From: Aristolochia californica
Taxonomy: Eukaryota; Streptophyta; Magnoliopsida; Piperales; Aristolochiaceae
Assembly (NCBI GenBank): GCA_029961685.1
Contig: JARWKL010000008.1
Span: forward strand, 4,032,501 to 4,096,500
DNA: 64,000 nt
Direction: 5' to 3'
A program made the translations under genes and the position numbers. The notes beneath the pieces were generated by a model. It ran no database searches. It saw only the letters and a program-made list of their open reading frames with translations, and was not told where the DNA came from. Below are positions 45,931-57,236 of this stretch, in pieces. Numbering within the stretch: position 1 is the first letter of the stretch; every line of letters begins with the position of its first letter.

Positions 45931-46038
45931 CGGATCTCGAACTCGGCTCGAGATTCGGGTATACCGAATCAAACCTGGCTCAGTTCGAAGCCACCCCTAG
46001 TATTAATGAGTACAAAACGCTTCTGATTTAATACTTAC

Positions 46039-46332
46039 CCCAACATTTTCAGCCGAAGAATCTGCTACATCTCCGAGGTTGATGGAATTGTCTTCCCGCA
46101 TAAAACAGAGACTGGGAGTGCTGTAAGTATTGTTCAAAGGAGAGTGAAGTATATCCATATTGAATGACTATTGAATCGTCAAACAAAATTAATGAACTTG
46201 CCTTCGTGAGAATGGCGTGGCAAGCTTGGCGGGAACAGAACCTTCAAATAAAACATCTACTTCAGCCATCTTCAGTAACATCCTTCTCACGATTTCGCCA
46301 AGGTACTTGTCGGAGATTGTTTTCTCAAATAT
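46039..46332 (-). pseudogene. Hexokinase fragment, two exons
   Basis: Exon 46202-46332 reads IFEKTISDKYLGEIVRRMLL then KMAEVDVLFEGSVPAKLATP, the conserved block of plant hexokinase (family form: FEKMISGMYLGEIVRRVLLKMA) in its large domain. It joins through an AG|GCAAGT donor (a GC-AG intron) to 46039-46120 (TPSLCFMREDNSINLGDVAD). The two exons connect in frame. No upstream exons are found towards the Copia LTR, where a TAG precedes the block directly, and no downstream exon is found beyond the hAT-like element. So this is a gene scrap, although a transposon-split gene cannot be ruled out. Hexokinase phosphorylates glucose in the cytosol, mitochondrion surface or plastid; this piece alone would be inactive. 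Confidence 0.8.
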
Positions 46333-46759
46333 CTGCTTCTATTCAAAGCCAGATTGAAAGAGTAATCAGAGATTTACATCAAGTGTGCAAGCGAAATGAT
46401 TCCAGTGCTCACCTGCTCACATGGGTTTACGCTTGCTGCATGCAAGGGACCATGTCTTCATTAAACACGGTTATCACAATTATGTGATAAGGTGTTTTAC
46501 GACATCACCTGCTTCACTGGGTTTTTATACCAATTTAAGGTTATCTGCTGATATGAGTTCATTAATGAGAGCTGACCTATCTTCTTATACGTCTTCAATG
46601 GTGTTAGTGATCATTACTGAATGGGAAAAGCATAAAGCCAAATTTGCGGTTATTCTGTACTGTCTTTCTAGTGATAATATGAAATTTTTGGAGGAAGGGT
46701 GACAGAATTGGGCACAAACCATTCTTATGGAACCAGGTTTGCTGCCTTTCAGCTTGGGA
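46333..46759. other. No gene recognised
   Basis: Two + strand frames (46164-46487, 46421-46702) overlap the hexokinase exon or have no domain. They are not called. Confidence 0.4.
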
Positions 46760-47098
46760 ATATCATTCTATAAAAAACTAGATTTGGGTGAAGGAAGAGG
46801 AGAAAATTGAGAGAAAAAAGAGAAAAGATAAGAAAATATTTATGAAGAGCCTGAAATGTTTCATTGGGAACTGTGTTTAAATTCCCACTTCTTAAATAGG
46901 TGTTTTGAGTTATAACTTATAAAAATACTTTTATACACTTAATAAAGCTTAATCTCCTTATATCTTCCTAACTACACATCCGATGTACATGAAAATTTAA
47001 CCACTGATATAATTAACATGTAGAACAAAATTACATAAAGAAAATTAAACACTAAAGTGGTAAAATAACCAAAATACCCCTAAATGTATTTTCTAACA
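46760..47098 (-). repeat. 3' LTR of Copia D
   Basis: On the minus strand it begins TGTTAGAAAATACATTTAGG right after the purine tract CACCTTGAGGAAGAG. A pyrimidine-rich stretch (CTCTTCCTTCACCC) marks the far end at about 46790. The inner edge is approximate. Confidence 0.6.
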
Positions 47099-48200
47099 CT
47101 CTTCCTCAAGGTGGAACATATATTACCAAGAGTCCCAACTTGTCGCAAAATGATATAAATTCTCGCTTACCAAGGGCCTTGGTGAAGACCAACTGATCTC
47201 TAGACCGAACAAATGGAGTCACTACTTCTTTTTTCATCACAACATCTCAAATGAAGTGACAATCCACTTTTATATGTTTAGTCCTCTCTTGGAAAACTGT
47301 ATTACTTGCAATAAAGATCGCAACCTGATTATCACAAAACATGTTCATAGGCTCATCCTAGTTGAAATCTAACTCTCATGCGACTGACCTAACCTACATC
47401 AACTCGCTCACTGTGTGAGCCATCACCCTTTATTCATCTTTTGCACTAGATCAGGCTACAACATTTTGCTTTTTAATTCGCCAACATACCAAATTTTCTC
47501 CTTAGAAGACACAATATCCAGAGGTTGATTTTCTATCTAGTTTGGACTCTGCATAGTCAGCATCAAAGAAAACCTCTATCTTCATATGATTGTTAGGTCT
47601 AAAGAAAAAACTTTTTTCTGGTGCTCCTTTCAAATACTTCAAAATTCTTTGTGTAGCTTTTAAGTGTACTTTCTGAGGATGTTCCATAAACTAGCTCAAT
47701 ATACTTATTGCATAAATTAACTTTCCTACTAACCATCGATATTGTGTTATGTCATTTAATTTGTCATGGAGATCATGTCCCATTTCCATTAGGGTATCAA
47801 ATAGCTTAACTCCCAATAAATCATACTCTTGAAGCATATCAATGACATACTTACGTTGCATCATCACAACATTTTCTTTACTTTTCACCACTTCAATGCT
47901 CAAAAAGTATTTCAACAGTCCCAAGTCTTTAGTTTGAAAATGTGCAAACATATAAGACTTGGTATTATCCTCTATACCAGAAAAATCAATCTCAGATAAT
48001 ATAATATCATTTACATAAACCAAAACCACCACAATTCCAACTTCATCATAAACAAAGAGTGATCACAATGACTCCTCAAGAACCCCATTGATACCACAAC
48101 CTGGCTGAGTTTTTCAAACCAAGCACGTGGACTTTGCTTCAGCCTGTAAATCGCCTTCTTAAGTTTGCATAGTTTACCACAAAGTAAACTTTATTTTATT
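47099..48200 (-). mobile_element. Copia D RT and RNase H remnant
   Basis: The minus strand gives VVLVYVNDIILSEIDFSGIE (YVND in place of YVDD), FQTKDLGLLKYFLSIEVVKS, YVIDMLQEYDLLGVK, RWLVGKLIYAISI, then HPQKVHLKATQRILKYLKGA and FDADYAESKLDRKSTSGYC. Frames are broken. It has strong kinship in layout to the remnant at 1-1283. Confidence 0.83.
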
Positions 48201-48613
48201 GCCTCCAAGCACAATACAATTTGTCTCCATTAAGAGAGTTGTGTTGGTTTTATAAGTTAAACTCAACTTCTGCTAACAGTTGATACAATTGATATTTTTC
48301 TTTTTTTCTAATTATTCGATGTCGATGAATTCTACCAAAATGATGTTTTGGTTGGTTTTATACAAGCAACAAAGAAACTCATTTTCAAATTGTTGACAAT
48401 CATTATTCGATTCTAGAGGCAATTTAATAAATTAATTGAAGGCATTTCCTTTTAATGAATGTTAAATTATTTCACTAGTATGTTTATGTTGTATGTGAAC
48501 AAGCATCAATCACTAGTCATCTTTTAAAATCCAATGAGCCATTCATTAAAAGATGAACCCTAGTGTCAGATAAGGTTGTGGGCAATGCGGGTAGCAATGA
48601 GCCACCATTGACC

Positions 48614-49500
48614 TCAAATCCAAGCACTATAGCTCCTTCTTCTTGCTCTTGAAATCTTTGTGGATGAGGTTCTTTCTACAAACTTTGGACATGTGTTCCT
48701 ACAATGTCCTGGTTTCCCACACTCAAAACAAACATCAATTTTCTTATAAAACTTGTCCTTTTTAGTTCTATATTGACCTTTTTTAAAAATATCTTCCTTT
48801 TCCTTTAAGTTATTTGAAGATGTCCTAGTGTTGAAACTCACCTCATGTGAGTTTTCTTCACTAGAGTTGTTTTCAACACTCATCTTGGCCTTAAGAGTAA
48901 TGTTTTTCTTTTTAGGTGACTCTTCCTCAACATCTTGAGGTTCCATCTCATATTTGAGAAGGATCCTAGTAGTTATTTTGATCATAAAGTTCTAAAGTTA
49001 GCATTCTCATGAATAATTGTCTTCCTCATGTCCCATGATTTTGGAAATACCTTGAGAAATTTGTCGTTTTGTCTATACAAGGAAATCTGTTCTCCTAGAA
49101 TGTTCAACTCATTGATTATATGAGTGAATTTAGAGTTCATCTCAGCTATTGACTCACCCGATTTCATTTTGAATTCATCGTATTGGGGTATCAATAAGCT
49201 AATTCTAGAGTCTTTAACTATAATGGTTCCTTCAAGTGTGACCTCTAGTTTTTTTCAAATTTCCTTAGCGGTCTTACATATGGAGACCGTGTTGAACTCA
49301 TTTGGTCCTAAGGCACATAACAAGAGGTTTATGACCATAGAGCTTATCTTCCCTAGTAAGCTCATTGAATTCCTTTGCAACCAAAATACAATTTTCAAGC
49401 TTTTAAGGCTCAAAAGGATCATTCTTGGTTACATGCTACATATCACAATCCATGGATTGAAGGAAAAAAAAAAAATTCTTACCTTCCATTATCCATAGTT
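48614..49500 (-). mobile_element. Copia gag with CCHC zinc knuckle
   Basis: IPQYDEFKMKSGESIAEMNS, then FTHIINELNILGEQISLY (48982-49194), and the knuckle CFECGKPGHCRNTC (C-X2-C-X4-H-X4-C, 48685-48730). This gag type differs from those at 19400-20080 and 22940-23584, so it may be a separate insertion from Copia D. Frameshifts and stops make it inactive. Confidence 0.8.
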
Positions 49501-51230
49501 TGTTCTGTTGAACAAAGGTAAACGATTGATAGATTATCCTTTGGGAAGGAGAAATTTGTCTTGAGATGCCATTTAATCTATTTCAAAATCAAAAAATTGA
49601 TTTTAATTAAGTGTTTTGGCTTGTTTTGATACCAGGATGCCTAGGCTGTAGGTGTAGAGCTCAACTATAATGCCATATATAATCAGGAGATGGGTGTTTG
49701 GGTTGGCTATGAGAAGGAGATGGATCTTAGTGCAATCCCCCTCCTATGACTTAGAGTTTAGGTACCACCGGTGCAACTTAGGCAATTGACTTGGAGAAAA
49801 TATATGAGGAGCTTGTATGGACGAGGAAGGTAGTCATACAACAGTTAGTAGAGCAAACAAAACAGTTAGCAGTGTAGACACAACAATTAGCTGAGCAACA
49901 AACTGTATATGAGTAGGCTTCAAGCTCAAATGATTCAGATGATATATTTGTTGGCTTCTCATGGAATCATATCTTCTTATTGTGATATTAATGGATCGTC
50001 TTGACAATTGTTAGGCAGCAGCTCTAGTTCCTCCCACCTTGGTCATTCAAAGCACACTACTCCATGCATATTTTGTATTTTAATTTATTTTTGAATATAT
50101 TTTAATTTTCTTATTATTTTTTGTGTACAAATTGTATATTCAGCTATATAAATAAAATTTTGAATTTATTTTTTGTCTAATGTGTATTTTTTATTACGTT
50201 AAATATTTTAAAAAAGTATACGTGAAAAAAAAATTTTGAAATAAATAATCTTCAACAAAAAATTAGAAGGAAATTTTTTCTAAATAAATAAATAAAATAC
50301 TTTTATTCAAAATTTTTTATTTCACCAACAAAAGTTTATTCATTTCAAAAATTATTATTAGCAAAACTTTTTTTGTCAACTAATTTTAATAAAATTAAAT
50401 AAGTATTTGTTGTCAAAAAAATTTAAGAAATTTTTTTATAAAAATAAAAATATTTCTAAGAAATATTTTAGGAAAATAATTTTTTAAAAAAATAGTATTT
50501 GTTTTAAAAAATTATCTAAAAAAATTGAAGACAAATATTTTTAAGAAAATTAAAAAAATGGAAATTTTTTGTCAAGAAATATTTATGAATAAATTAAGAT
50601 AAATTTATCGATGAAAATTTTAGTCTAAAGTACTTCAGAAAAAGAAAAAAATATAGGTGAGAAAAATTTTGCATCAACAAATTTTCTTCTATTGAGAACG
50701 AAATTAATTTTTGTGGTAATTATCTTTTGCTGATGGGTTATTCTCAGTAAAAATTTTCAGCAAAAAAAAAAAAAACCAAGAATAACTTTGGATATCTTTT
50801 GTTGTTGAGAAAAAAAAAATTATAGTAGGAAAAAGGTGGGCAGAACTTTCACTTAACCTCGGTGGTTGGAAGAGGTTCTACCCATAATTATGTTTTCATA
50901 ACCTAATTACAAAAAAAAGGACCATAATGAAATTTCCCTGAATTTGAACCAAAACATAAATACCTAGAACTTGAGGATCAAATTAATACAGAAGATATTT
51001 GTCAACTGTTTTGACCAAAAAAATATATAAAAAAACCAACGTTAACAACTAACCTCGAAACCCCTTCAGTAACCAGATAAAATGGATTCCAAGAGGGCCC
51101 ACAGGCCACGAATCATCGTACATATTGAGGAGTATCAACCGTACATAACTACGGTAGGCCCCACGAGGCACAAGATTTGACAGGACAACCCCTGGCGATT
51201 ATTTTCCGCACTCAGCACTAACAGCAGCCA
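49501..51230. other. No gene recognised; AT-rich
   Basis: At 49770-49930 a decayed + frame (QQLVEQTKQLAV, TQQLAEQQTVYE) may be transposon coding debris. 50080-50830 is extremely A/T-rich with many short A- and T-runs. Nothing else supportable. Confidence 0.35.
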
Positions 51231-51743
51231 CTAACAGCAGATTTGGAGAAAAAGACCCGAGCTTTGTCCGAACTCCCGAACTGAAAAAGATGGAATGGCA
51301 GAAAGAGAAAGGGCGAGCTCCAAAAAGAATGAACAAGATCTCTCTCTGGAAGACGGGTACCTTTCGTCGTCTTTAGGTGCACCGTCTCCCTCCCTCTCTC
51401 CTGAATCAGGGCCGTCCACCCTCGCTGGCTTCTTCTTCAATTCATAGAAGCAGAAACAAGTGAAGTGGACGCGAAGAAACGAAGCGTACTAACAATATTC
51501 TAATTATTTCTCCTTATTATTGTTGTTACGCTCTTAAGCCAATCGCCCCTTTCGTTTTCTTCGAGTTCCTAACGACTTGTGCGCAGAGGAGGATAAAAGG
51601 GTTCCAATCTCTTCTCTTCTTTTTCCGTGATCATTATCAGCGCTTCTCTTGCCTTATCTCTCTCTCTGTCTGGTCTCTCTTTTGCCCTGAGTTTCTGCAT
51701 GTAAGGATCGGATATTTGGTGCGTGCGGTTTTAGAAGGACGGA
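51231..51743 (+). promoter_or_regulatory. 5' flank of the WEB-family gene
   Basis: Contains GGATAAAAGGG at 51591-51601, a weak TATA-like motif about 150 bp before the start codon, followed by a CT-rich leader (51608-51670). The assignment is by position. Confidence 0.4.
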
Positions 51744-52949
51744 ATGGAGAGAGAAGAAGGTGTGGGGGCGGTGGCGGTTCTTCATCGAGCGGAGATTGAT
51801 ACCAGTGCGCCATTTCGATCGGTTAAGGAAGCTGTAGCGTTGTTCGGCGAGAAGGTTTTGGCCGGCCAGGTTTATGCCAATAAACTTAAAGAGGTTCTCT
51901 TTCTCTCTCTCTCTTTCTCTGTTTCGCTCTCTTTCTCTCTCTTTCAGTGTAAATGAGAGCGAGAAGATGTGGAACCGAGATGCTTTCATTTGATTTTTTT
52001 CCAGTCCAAATGTTCTCTTGCTGAGAGTAGAATTCCTGAAAGATATTAACTGAGGCCTTCGTAGCTGATTTCATGGACTTCTGGTTAAAATTACTTACTA
52101 GCTATTTCATGGAATTCAGCCTTCAATTCATTCCTTTAGCCTATTACAGAAGCTTCATTATAAAGAAGCACTAATGGCATCCCAGTAGTCCCTTTACACT
52201 TTACATTAAGAAATTCCTTCTCGGACGAATATGCCTTTTCACGTGGTGGTGAGATCATCTTCTTCAAACTTCCAACAGTGATTTACTTTTTGTCTTGTAA
52301 ATACAAAAGCAGTGATTCCCAGATTCCACTTCTCCCACTGAAATGAAAGCAATATACTTAGATTAACAAACAGTTCGTGATATTACACGCCATAGTTTTG
52401 GCATTTGATCTATATCAAGCTGTCTGAATACAAAATATACTTCTGTTGTAGATTCAAGCTGCGATCGGCGAGAGCGGACATGGGCATTCTAAGCTTGGCA
52501 CCATCACAGCCGAACTTGAAGAAACTAGGGAGAGCCTAAAGAAAGCCAAGGAAGAAAGCGAGCAAATGGCCAATAGCTTAATATCTCTCAAAGAAGAGCT
52601 AGAACAAACAAAGAGAGAGCTGCTTCAGTTGAAGGCTAAGGAGCTGGAAAAGCGACCGATGGAGAAAGAGATTGAAGACCTTAAGTTTGTTGAAGACACG
52701 ATCAGCGTCGATATCGACCAGCAACCACCCCATCAAGGAATGGAATTTGAAAGGAAGAGGTATGTGAAGTTTGCCAGCCCACCTCTAGCTCAAGTGATCT
52801 ATTCAACAGACAGGGATGACATTCAGTTGGAGAGACACCCTTCTCTGAAGAAGAAGAAAAAGAAGCCATTGATCCCTCTAATTGGAGGGTTTTTCACTAG
52901 GAAGAAGGCAGCTGAAGTGGGTGTCGTCCCCAGAGCTCAAAGAGCATAG
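51744..52949 (+). CDS. WEB-family coiled-coil protein, two exons, intact
   Basis: Exon 1 is 51744-51893 (50 codons) and exon 2 is 52452-52949; GT-AG intron, phase 0, total 215 residues. The N-terminus [20 protein letters not shown] then [20 protein letters not shown] is the signature of the short WEB-family proteins (relatives of WEB1/PMI2, which act in light-driven chloroplast movement with actin). Residues about 65-120 ([20 protein letters not shown] and on) form a heptad coiled coil. The C-terminus is basic with [16 protein letters not shown], also a family mark. The exact role of the short members is not known. No signal peptide or membrane segment. Confidence 0.9.
51896..51955. repeat. 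CT-rich microsatellite in the WEB intron
   Basis: Imperfect (TC)n with TTTC interruptions starting directly after the intron donor. Confidence 0.8.
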
Positions 52950-53769
52950 ATGAATCCTGGGTTTGACCAGTTTTAGCCATGTTTGGTTCAATAATCATTT
53001 GCTGATGATGGAGGAGATGTAATCAATTAGGGATTTTTGTTTTCTTTACTCTGTAAACTTTCTTTTTGAATTCGTGTTGCAGTCGACTGCAACAATTTGA
53101 AAGAGGCAAGAAAAGGGAAGGAGTTTGGAAATAAAACCGCAGTAATCATATGCCTGAATGTCTTCATGATTTAAGTTTTTATTTAGAAGTGTGAGATTAT
53201 CCTTAAGTAAGCTTTAATTATAGGAGAAGATATGTCTTAATATAGGATAAGATAACTCCTATTGGTTAGAGATATCTACAATGAAAGGATAGTTAGTTCG
53301 AAATATATACAATTGTTGGAAGATGGACCCAAACCCACACGACCAAGGAAGACTCACACATCTAAGTGTGTTAGAAGATGACCTCATGCCTATAAGACAA
53401 GGAAGGCCCACACATCCAAGAGATGTGGCCCACATGCCCATACAGTGATAACAGGAAAGTAAATGAAAAGTCATCTCATAGAGATGACAAATATACAATT
53501 AGTTTAAGCTTCAGGGGTATTATTGTAATACTATAGTTTGATCAATCTATAAATTGAACTTTAGGGGAAGGGTTAGGACAATAAGTTCATAACCTCTTCT
53601 TCCTCCTATATCTCCCATTGGGTGTCTTTCTATTTTTCTACATGAGCTAAATCAATGGAGTCCTAAAAATCAACAATGATGAGAGATAGAAAAAAGATAA
53701 ATAGTTGGAGATATGTTCACTAAGACATAGAAGGAGGAAGAAGTGGTGGAATAGTAGAAAAGGTCTAAC
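52950..53769. other. WEB 3' flank and possible Copia LTR
   Basis: The 3' UTR side of the WEB gene runs to about 53150 (TCTTTTTGAATTCG and A-rich signals). From 53769 leftwards on the minus strand sequence starting TGTTAGACC follows CTTGCAAGGGGG, so an LTR of the next element probably lies here; its other end is not clear. Confidence 0.4.
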
Positions 53770-54750
53770 ACCCCCTTGCAAGCTCAAAAGGATGAGTCCC
53801 CAAGAGTGGTCATTACAAAGAAGACTAGGAGGATGAAAAAATGGTTTCATAAAAAAAACATAGCGAGAGATAAGAATTTTAGAATAATTCTTGTGGGAAA
53901 GACTGTAGTCAAGGAATATGCACCAACAACTCTTAAAATTGAAGCTTTGTCATCCCAAAGGCACTAAGACATGGATAACACAGTGAGCCAAAAACACATA
54001 ATATAGATTAATTCCGCACAAATCCATTTAAGAACTCATATGGAGACGTACTTTGAAGAAACGGAGTTTCAAAATGGACTAAGTCTTAACTATATGAAGG
54101 TGCTTATGCTTTGCGACTCCATTTTTCTTAGGAGTGCCAGGGCAAGAGATCCAATGTATGGTACCACATTGATGAACAAAATTGGTGAAGGTTATGGTCG
54201 ATAAACTTTCTCCTTGCATCTCGCTGAATATATTTCACCTTATTATTAAAAATATTCTCAACCGTGCAAATAAACATGGAAAAATTGAAATAACATCGAA
54301 CTTGTTCACTAGTGGATAATACTATATGAATTGAATGAAGTCATCAACAAGAGCAATATAATAATGAAATCCATCTAAAGAAGTTTGAGGAGTCGAGCTC
54401 ATACACTATAGTGAAAGATATTAAGTAAAAGAAGTACACCTGATTCCTTAATTTTCAATGGGCAACTTATTACTATTACCAAGTTGACAATTCCCACAAA
54501 GGGACTTGCTACATAGAGTGGATGATATAGATAGTTCATTCTAAAGTTGATGAAGTGTTCAAGTTGATGGGTGACCCAATCAAGCATGCCATAAAATAGA
54601 AGATGCTTTATTTTCCAAAAGAAGAGTTTTATTTGATGAAACAAATGTAAAGGAATAAAGGCATGTCCCTTTTTTCCCACATTTCTAACAAAGATTGCAT
54701 AGATCGAGAGAAAAGAAAGGGGAGGGATTGTTGCCCACTCCTTTCTCTCC
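53770..54750 (-). mobile_element. Copia integrase remnant
   Basis: The minus strand gives SSTPQTSLDGFHYYIALVDD, YYPLVNKFDV, and CPGTPKKNGVAKHKH (integrase 'TPxxNGVAERKHR' block) between 54100 and 54400. Upstream, CKSLCGNCQLGNSNKLPI matches the zinc-finger H/C region (54430-54510). Heavily decayed. Confidence 0.7.
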
Positions 54751-54960
54751 AATTTTAGTTAAGTATTGAATATATTTCAATAATGTTACCTATTTTTATA
54801 ATTTTTTGAAGTTTTAGTAATTTGTACGAATCATTTATTTACCTATTTGTTTATGCATTCATCTAGTTACCCACCCATATATATATAGACAAATTGTATT
54901 AAAGAATACCCAATTCAGACACAATAGGTGTAGACAAAATTAATATTACACGAATACACA

Positions 54961-55032
54961 GTTGATCCAATAAGAAAAGTCATTTGGTGCGAAACATGCG
55001 AAACAACTATCTCAACCGTCAGATCAAGAGTG
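54961..55032. repeat. Partial copy of the foldback MITE seen at 60509
   Basis: GTTGATCCAATAAGAAAAGT then CATTTGGTGCGAAACATGCG is nearly the same as the left arm at 60509-60560. The right arm is missing here. Confidence 0.7.
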
Positions 55033-55690
55033 TAAGTTTTACCCTTTGTTATAACTTTCAATTTGAGATAGGTTCATCTAGAACTTTGGTAAATCTATAG
55101 ATAGAAAGGTCATGCTAGATTTTGAATCTAGCAAATTTCTAGGGAAGATTATTTTGTAATTTTGAACATGCACGTAGCTTAAAAGAGAGCCGAAATCTCA
55201 TTTGTGTAATTGTAGCGAATAGAGTTATCATAAATGGAATTTTCCAAGCACAGGTTATTGGGCAGTTAATACCAATAGGGGAACATCGATAGTAAAAGAT
55301 TCTGTGTTCATTTTGTGATGTGTGAATTTTTGTTTATTTTATTTGCATATTTACCTAATTTAATTCTTGAACACCTTAAGTTTTTAAACTTAAAATTCTC
55401 AATTATCCTTCTTTTGAGAAGCCACTTGGGTCAACAGTGATAGCTTCCATTTCTCTTGTAGTACTTTTTGTTAAAACAAAGAGCAAAAGAGGAGATATAA
55501 GATTTTTTTTTGCACAAGCAATGGTGGATTGTCCCTTTGGTTGTGCCAGGAAAGAGGAACAAGACAGTTCCCTTGCAGAGTGGAATGGAGGGAAGGGGAG
55601 CAACCTCTCATTGTTTCTATAAGGGAAGGGAAGGCACCAAACCTTTTTTTGGCTTGGCCAGAGTACCTCGTCCTTGTGTAAAAAAAGGAG
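55033..55690. other. No gene recognised
   Basis: Frames on both strands at 55403-55705 have no family resemblance; nothing supportable. Confidence 0.3.
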
Positions 55691-55796
55691 ATGTGCCCCT
55701 TCCATTGTTACTTTTTTTTTTTTTTCTGCATGGGAAGGAGCTCTCTGCCTTTGATGTGGCCAAATTAGAAAGGAGAGGAAGTGTCACCCCTCCAAG

Positions 55797-55873
<77 letters not shown>

Positions 55874-56015
55874 TGCCCCTTCCATTGTTCCTTTTTTTTT
55901 TTTTCTGCATGGGAAGGCGCTCTCTGCCTTTGATGTGGCCAAATTAGAAAGGAGAGGAAGTGTCACCCCTCCACAAGGTAGAGAGAGAGAGACAGAGAGA
56001 GAGACAGAGAGAGAA
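55691..56015. repeat. 180-bp tandem duplication with (GA)n microsatellite
   Basis: ATGTGCCCCTTCCATTGTT starts at 55691 and 55871. Each copy runs through a T-run, TGCATGGGAAGG, GATGTGGCCAAATTAGAAAG and GTGTCACCCCTCCA to a GA repeat (55797-55870 perfect; 55980-56015 interrupted). Confidence 0.92.
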
Positions 56016-56434
56016 AAGTTCTTCTTGGTTCTCTCTTCCTTACATCGTTCTCATTTGTCTCCGCGTTGTTTTTTAGATTAAATCATCATCTGATCAGCTA
56101 CACTACAGAATACAGGCAGGCTTTAAATTCACAAGCAGTTACCACTTCTTGGTGCCTCTCCCGTGAATCGTTTTTATAAACGAAACTAATCGTTCATTGT
56201 GAAGTTGTTTTTGAAGCGGGGGGATTGGCTGTTTCTCTTTCGTTCATAACTCTCTGTAATCTTCTTCTTCCCCTTTAATTTAACCTTGGTCGGTTGCAGT
56301 GAATAACGGATACGGTGGGACTGCACAGCACATGTGATCATGTGCGTACAAGTTCGTGGTTGAAATGGAGCCCACCCAAGCCACTGACGTTATTATAAGT
56401 CTCACGAATCGCGACCCCTGGCATTGAGATTCTC

Positions 56435-56851
56435 ATGCTGATGGACATGGCTTCCCCTACGTTTCAAGAGAACGTGGATTACAGAGGGAGAGGAGGCGGC
56501 GGGAAGACGAGAGGGAGAGAAGGGAAGAGCATCAAGGGAGGCCTCTGTATGCTGAAGCTCGGCAGGTGGAGCGGGCGCGCCTCGCCCATGTCGTTGCTGG
56601 ACAGGTTTCGCGAGGTGGTTTACCGGCTGATCATGTTGTCCGCCATTTCTAAAGGGACACAACACAGTGAGGCGGCGTGCGGTGGCGGCAGCGTTCGTCG
56701 GGGGTATTACTCGCAGGAATCGTATAATAGCGAGGCGTTGGCGGATTGTATAGAGTTTATTAAGAAGTCGGCGACGACGGACGGAGGTCGGGATTCGGTG
56801 GCGAGTGCCGATGAGGTGCATTTGGGCCCTACTGCTTTGCCTGTTATATGA
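56435..56851 (+). CDS. Small conserved plant protein, unknown function
   Basis: 138 codons, single exon. The first ATG in frame is used; a second at 56441 (MDMASP...) is equally possible. The N-terminus is Gly/Arg/Lys-rich. The core SPMSLLDRFREVVYRLIMLS and the later EALADCIEFIKKSA look like a short plant-specific family that I recognise by pattern but cannot name with confidence. No signal peptide, no clear transmembrane helix and no known catalytic motif. The reading frame is GC-richer than its surroundings and uses coding-like third positions, which supports it being real. The minus-strand frame over the same bases is taken as a shadow. Confidence 0.68.
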   Translation: MLMDMASPTFQENVDYRGRGGGGKTRGREGKSIKGGLCMLKLGRWSGRASPMSLLDRFREVVYRLIMLSAISKGTQHSEAACGGGSVRRGYYSQESYNSEALADCIEFIKKSATTDGGRDSVASADEVHLGPTALPVI

Positions 56852-57167
56852 ATAGTCTTTGTGAGCTTTTTGTACTTCTGTTTGTGATTCTTTCTTCCTT
56901 TTGAAGGGTCTGGGAAGAAAAAAATTTCATGTAAGAATACACTGTTATAAAAGGTTTCTTAATTTGAAATTTGAGCTTCTCTTCTTCTTTCAATATGTGG
57001 GTTTGTCAAAGTTTGATCATTTGGCTATAAAAGATTACATAATTTGAAAAGCTTCTGCTGCCTCTTTCTGGTAATGGGTTTATCAGAGTTTCTTTGGCCA
57101 TGTATAAGGTTCCACGACTTGTATATATTCTGCCTCTTTCTCTGTTATTGGGTTGATTAAAGTTTCA

Positions 57168-57187
57168 TTTGGCCTCCTCCTCCTCCT

Positions 57188-57236
<49 letters not shown>
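57168..57236. repeat. (CCT)n-(TC)n microsatellite
   Basis: CTCCTCCTCCTCCTC followed by about 20 TC dinucleotides. Flanking 56852-58249 shows no gene. Confidence 0.9.

Larger units (their letters stand above)
44588..45999. mobile_element. hAT-like non-autonomous element, copy 2, inverted relative to copy 1
   Basis: Ends AAGGGTGGCATCGAATCTAG and (reverse) TAGGGGTGGCTTCGAACTGA are the same TIRs as copy 1. Its inner sequence is the inverse of copy 1 (for example TATGGCCTCCTTAGTACCCC at 44960 and GGACCTCTTATTGCCTCTT at 45126). It is 1.41 kb and lacks the 798-bp duplication of copy 1. No 8-bp TSD is visible (TTGGGCAT against GTATTAAT), so one end may be rearranged. Confidence 0.75.

Noticed and set aside
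44588..45999. Search for an 8-bp TSD around hAT-like copy 2
   Set aside because: Flanks TTGGGCAT and GTATTAAT do not match, so I do not claim a TSD for this copy.
46164..46702. Two + strand frames near the hexokinase exons
   Set aside because: The first overlaps the hexokinase exon in antisense; neither has a recognisable domain.
55617..55966. Ser-Leu repeat proteins over the (GA)n microsatellite
   Set aside because: A microsatellite translated; no coding support.
56402..56821. Minus-strand frame of 139 codons over the small gene
   Set aside because: Antisense shadow; the + strand product has conserved-looking motifs and the minus one has none.
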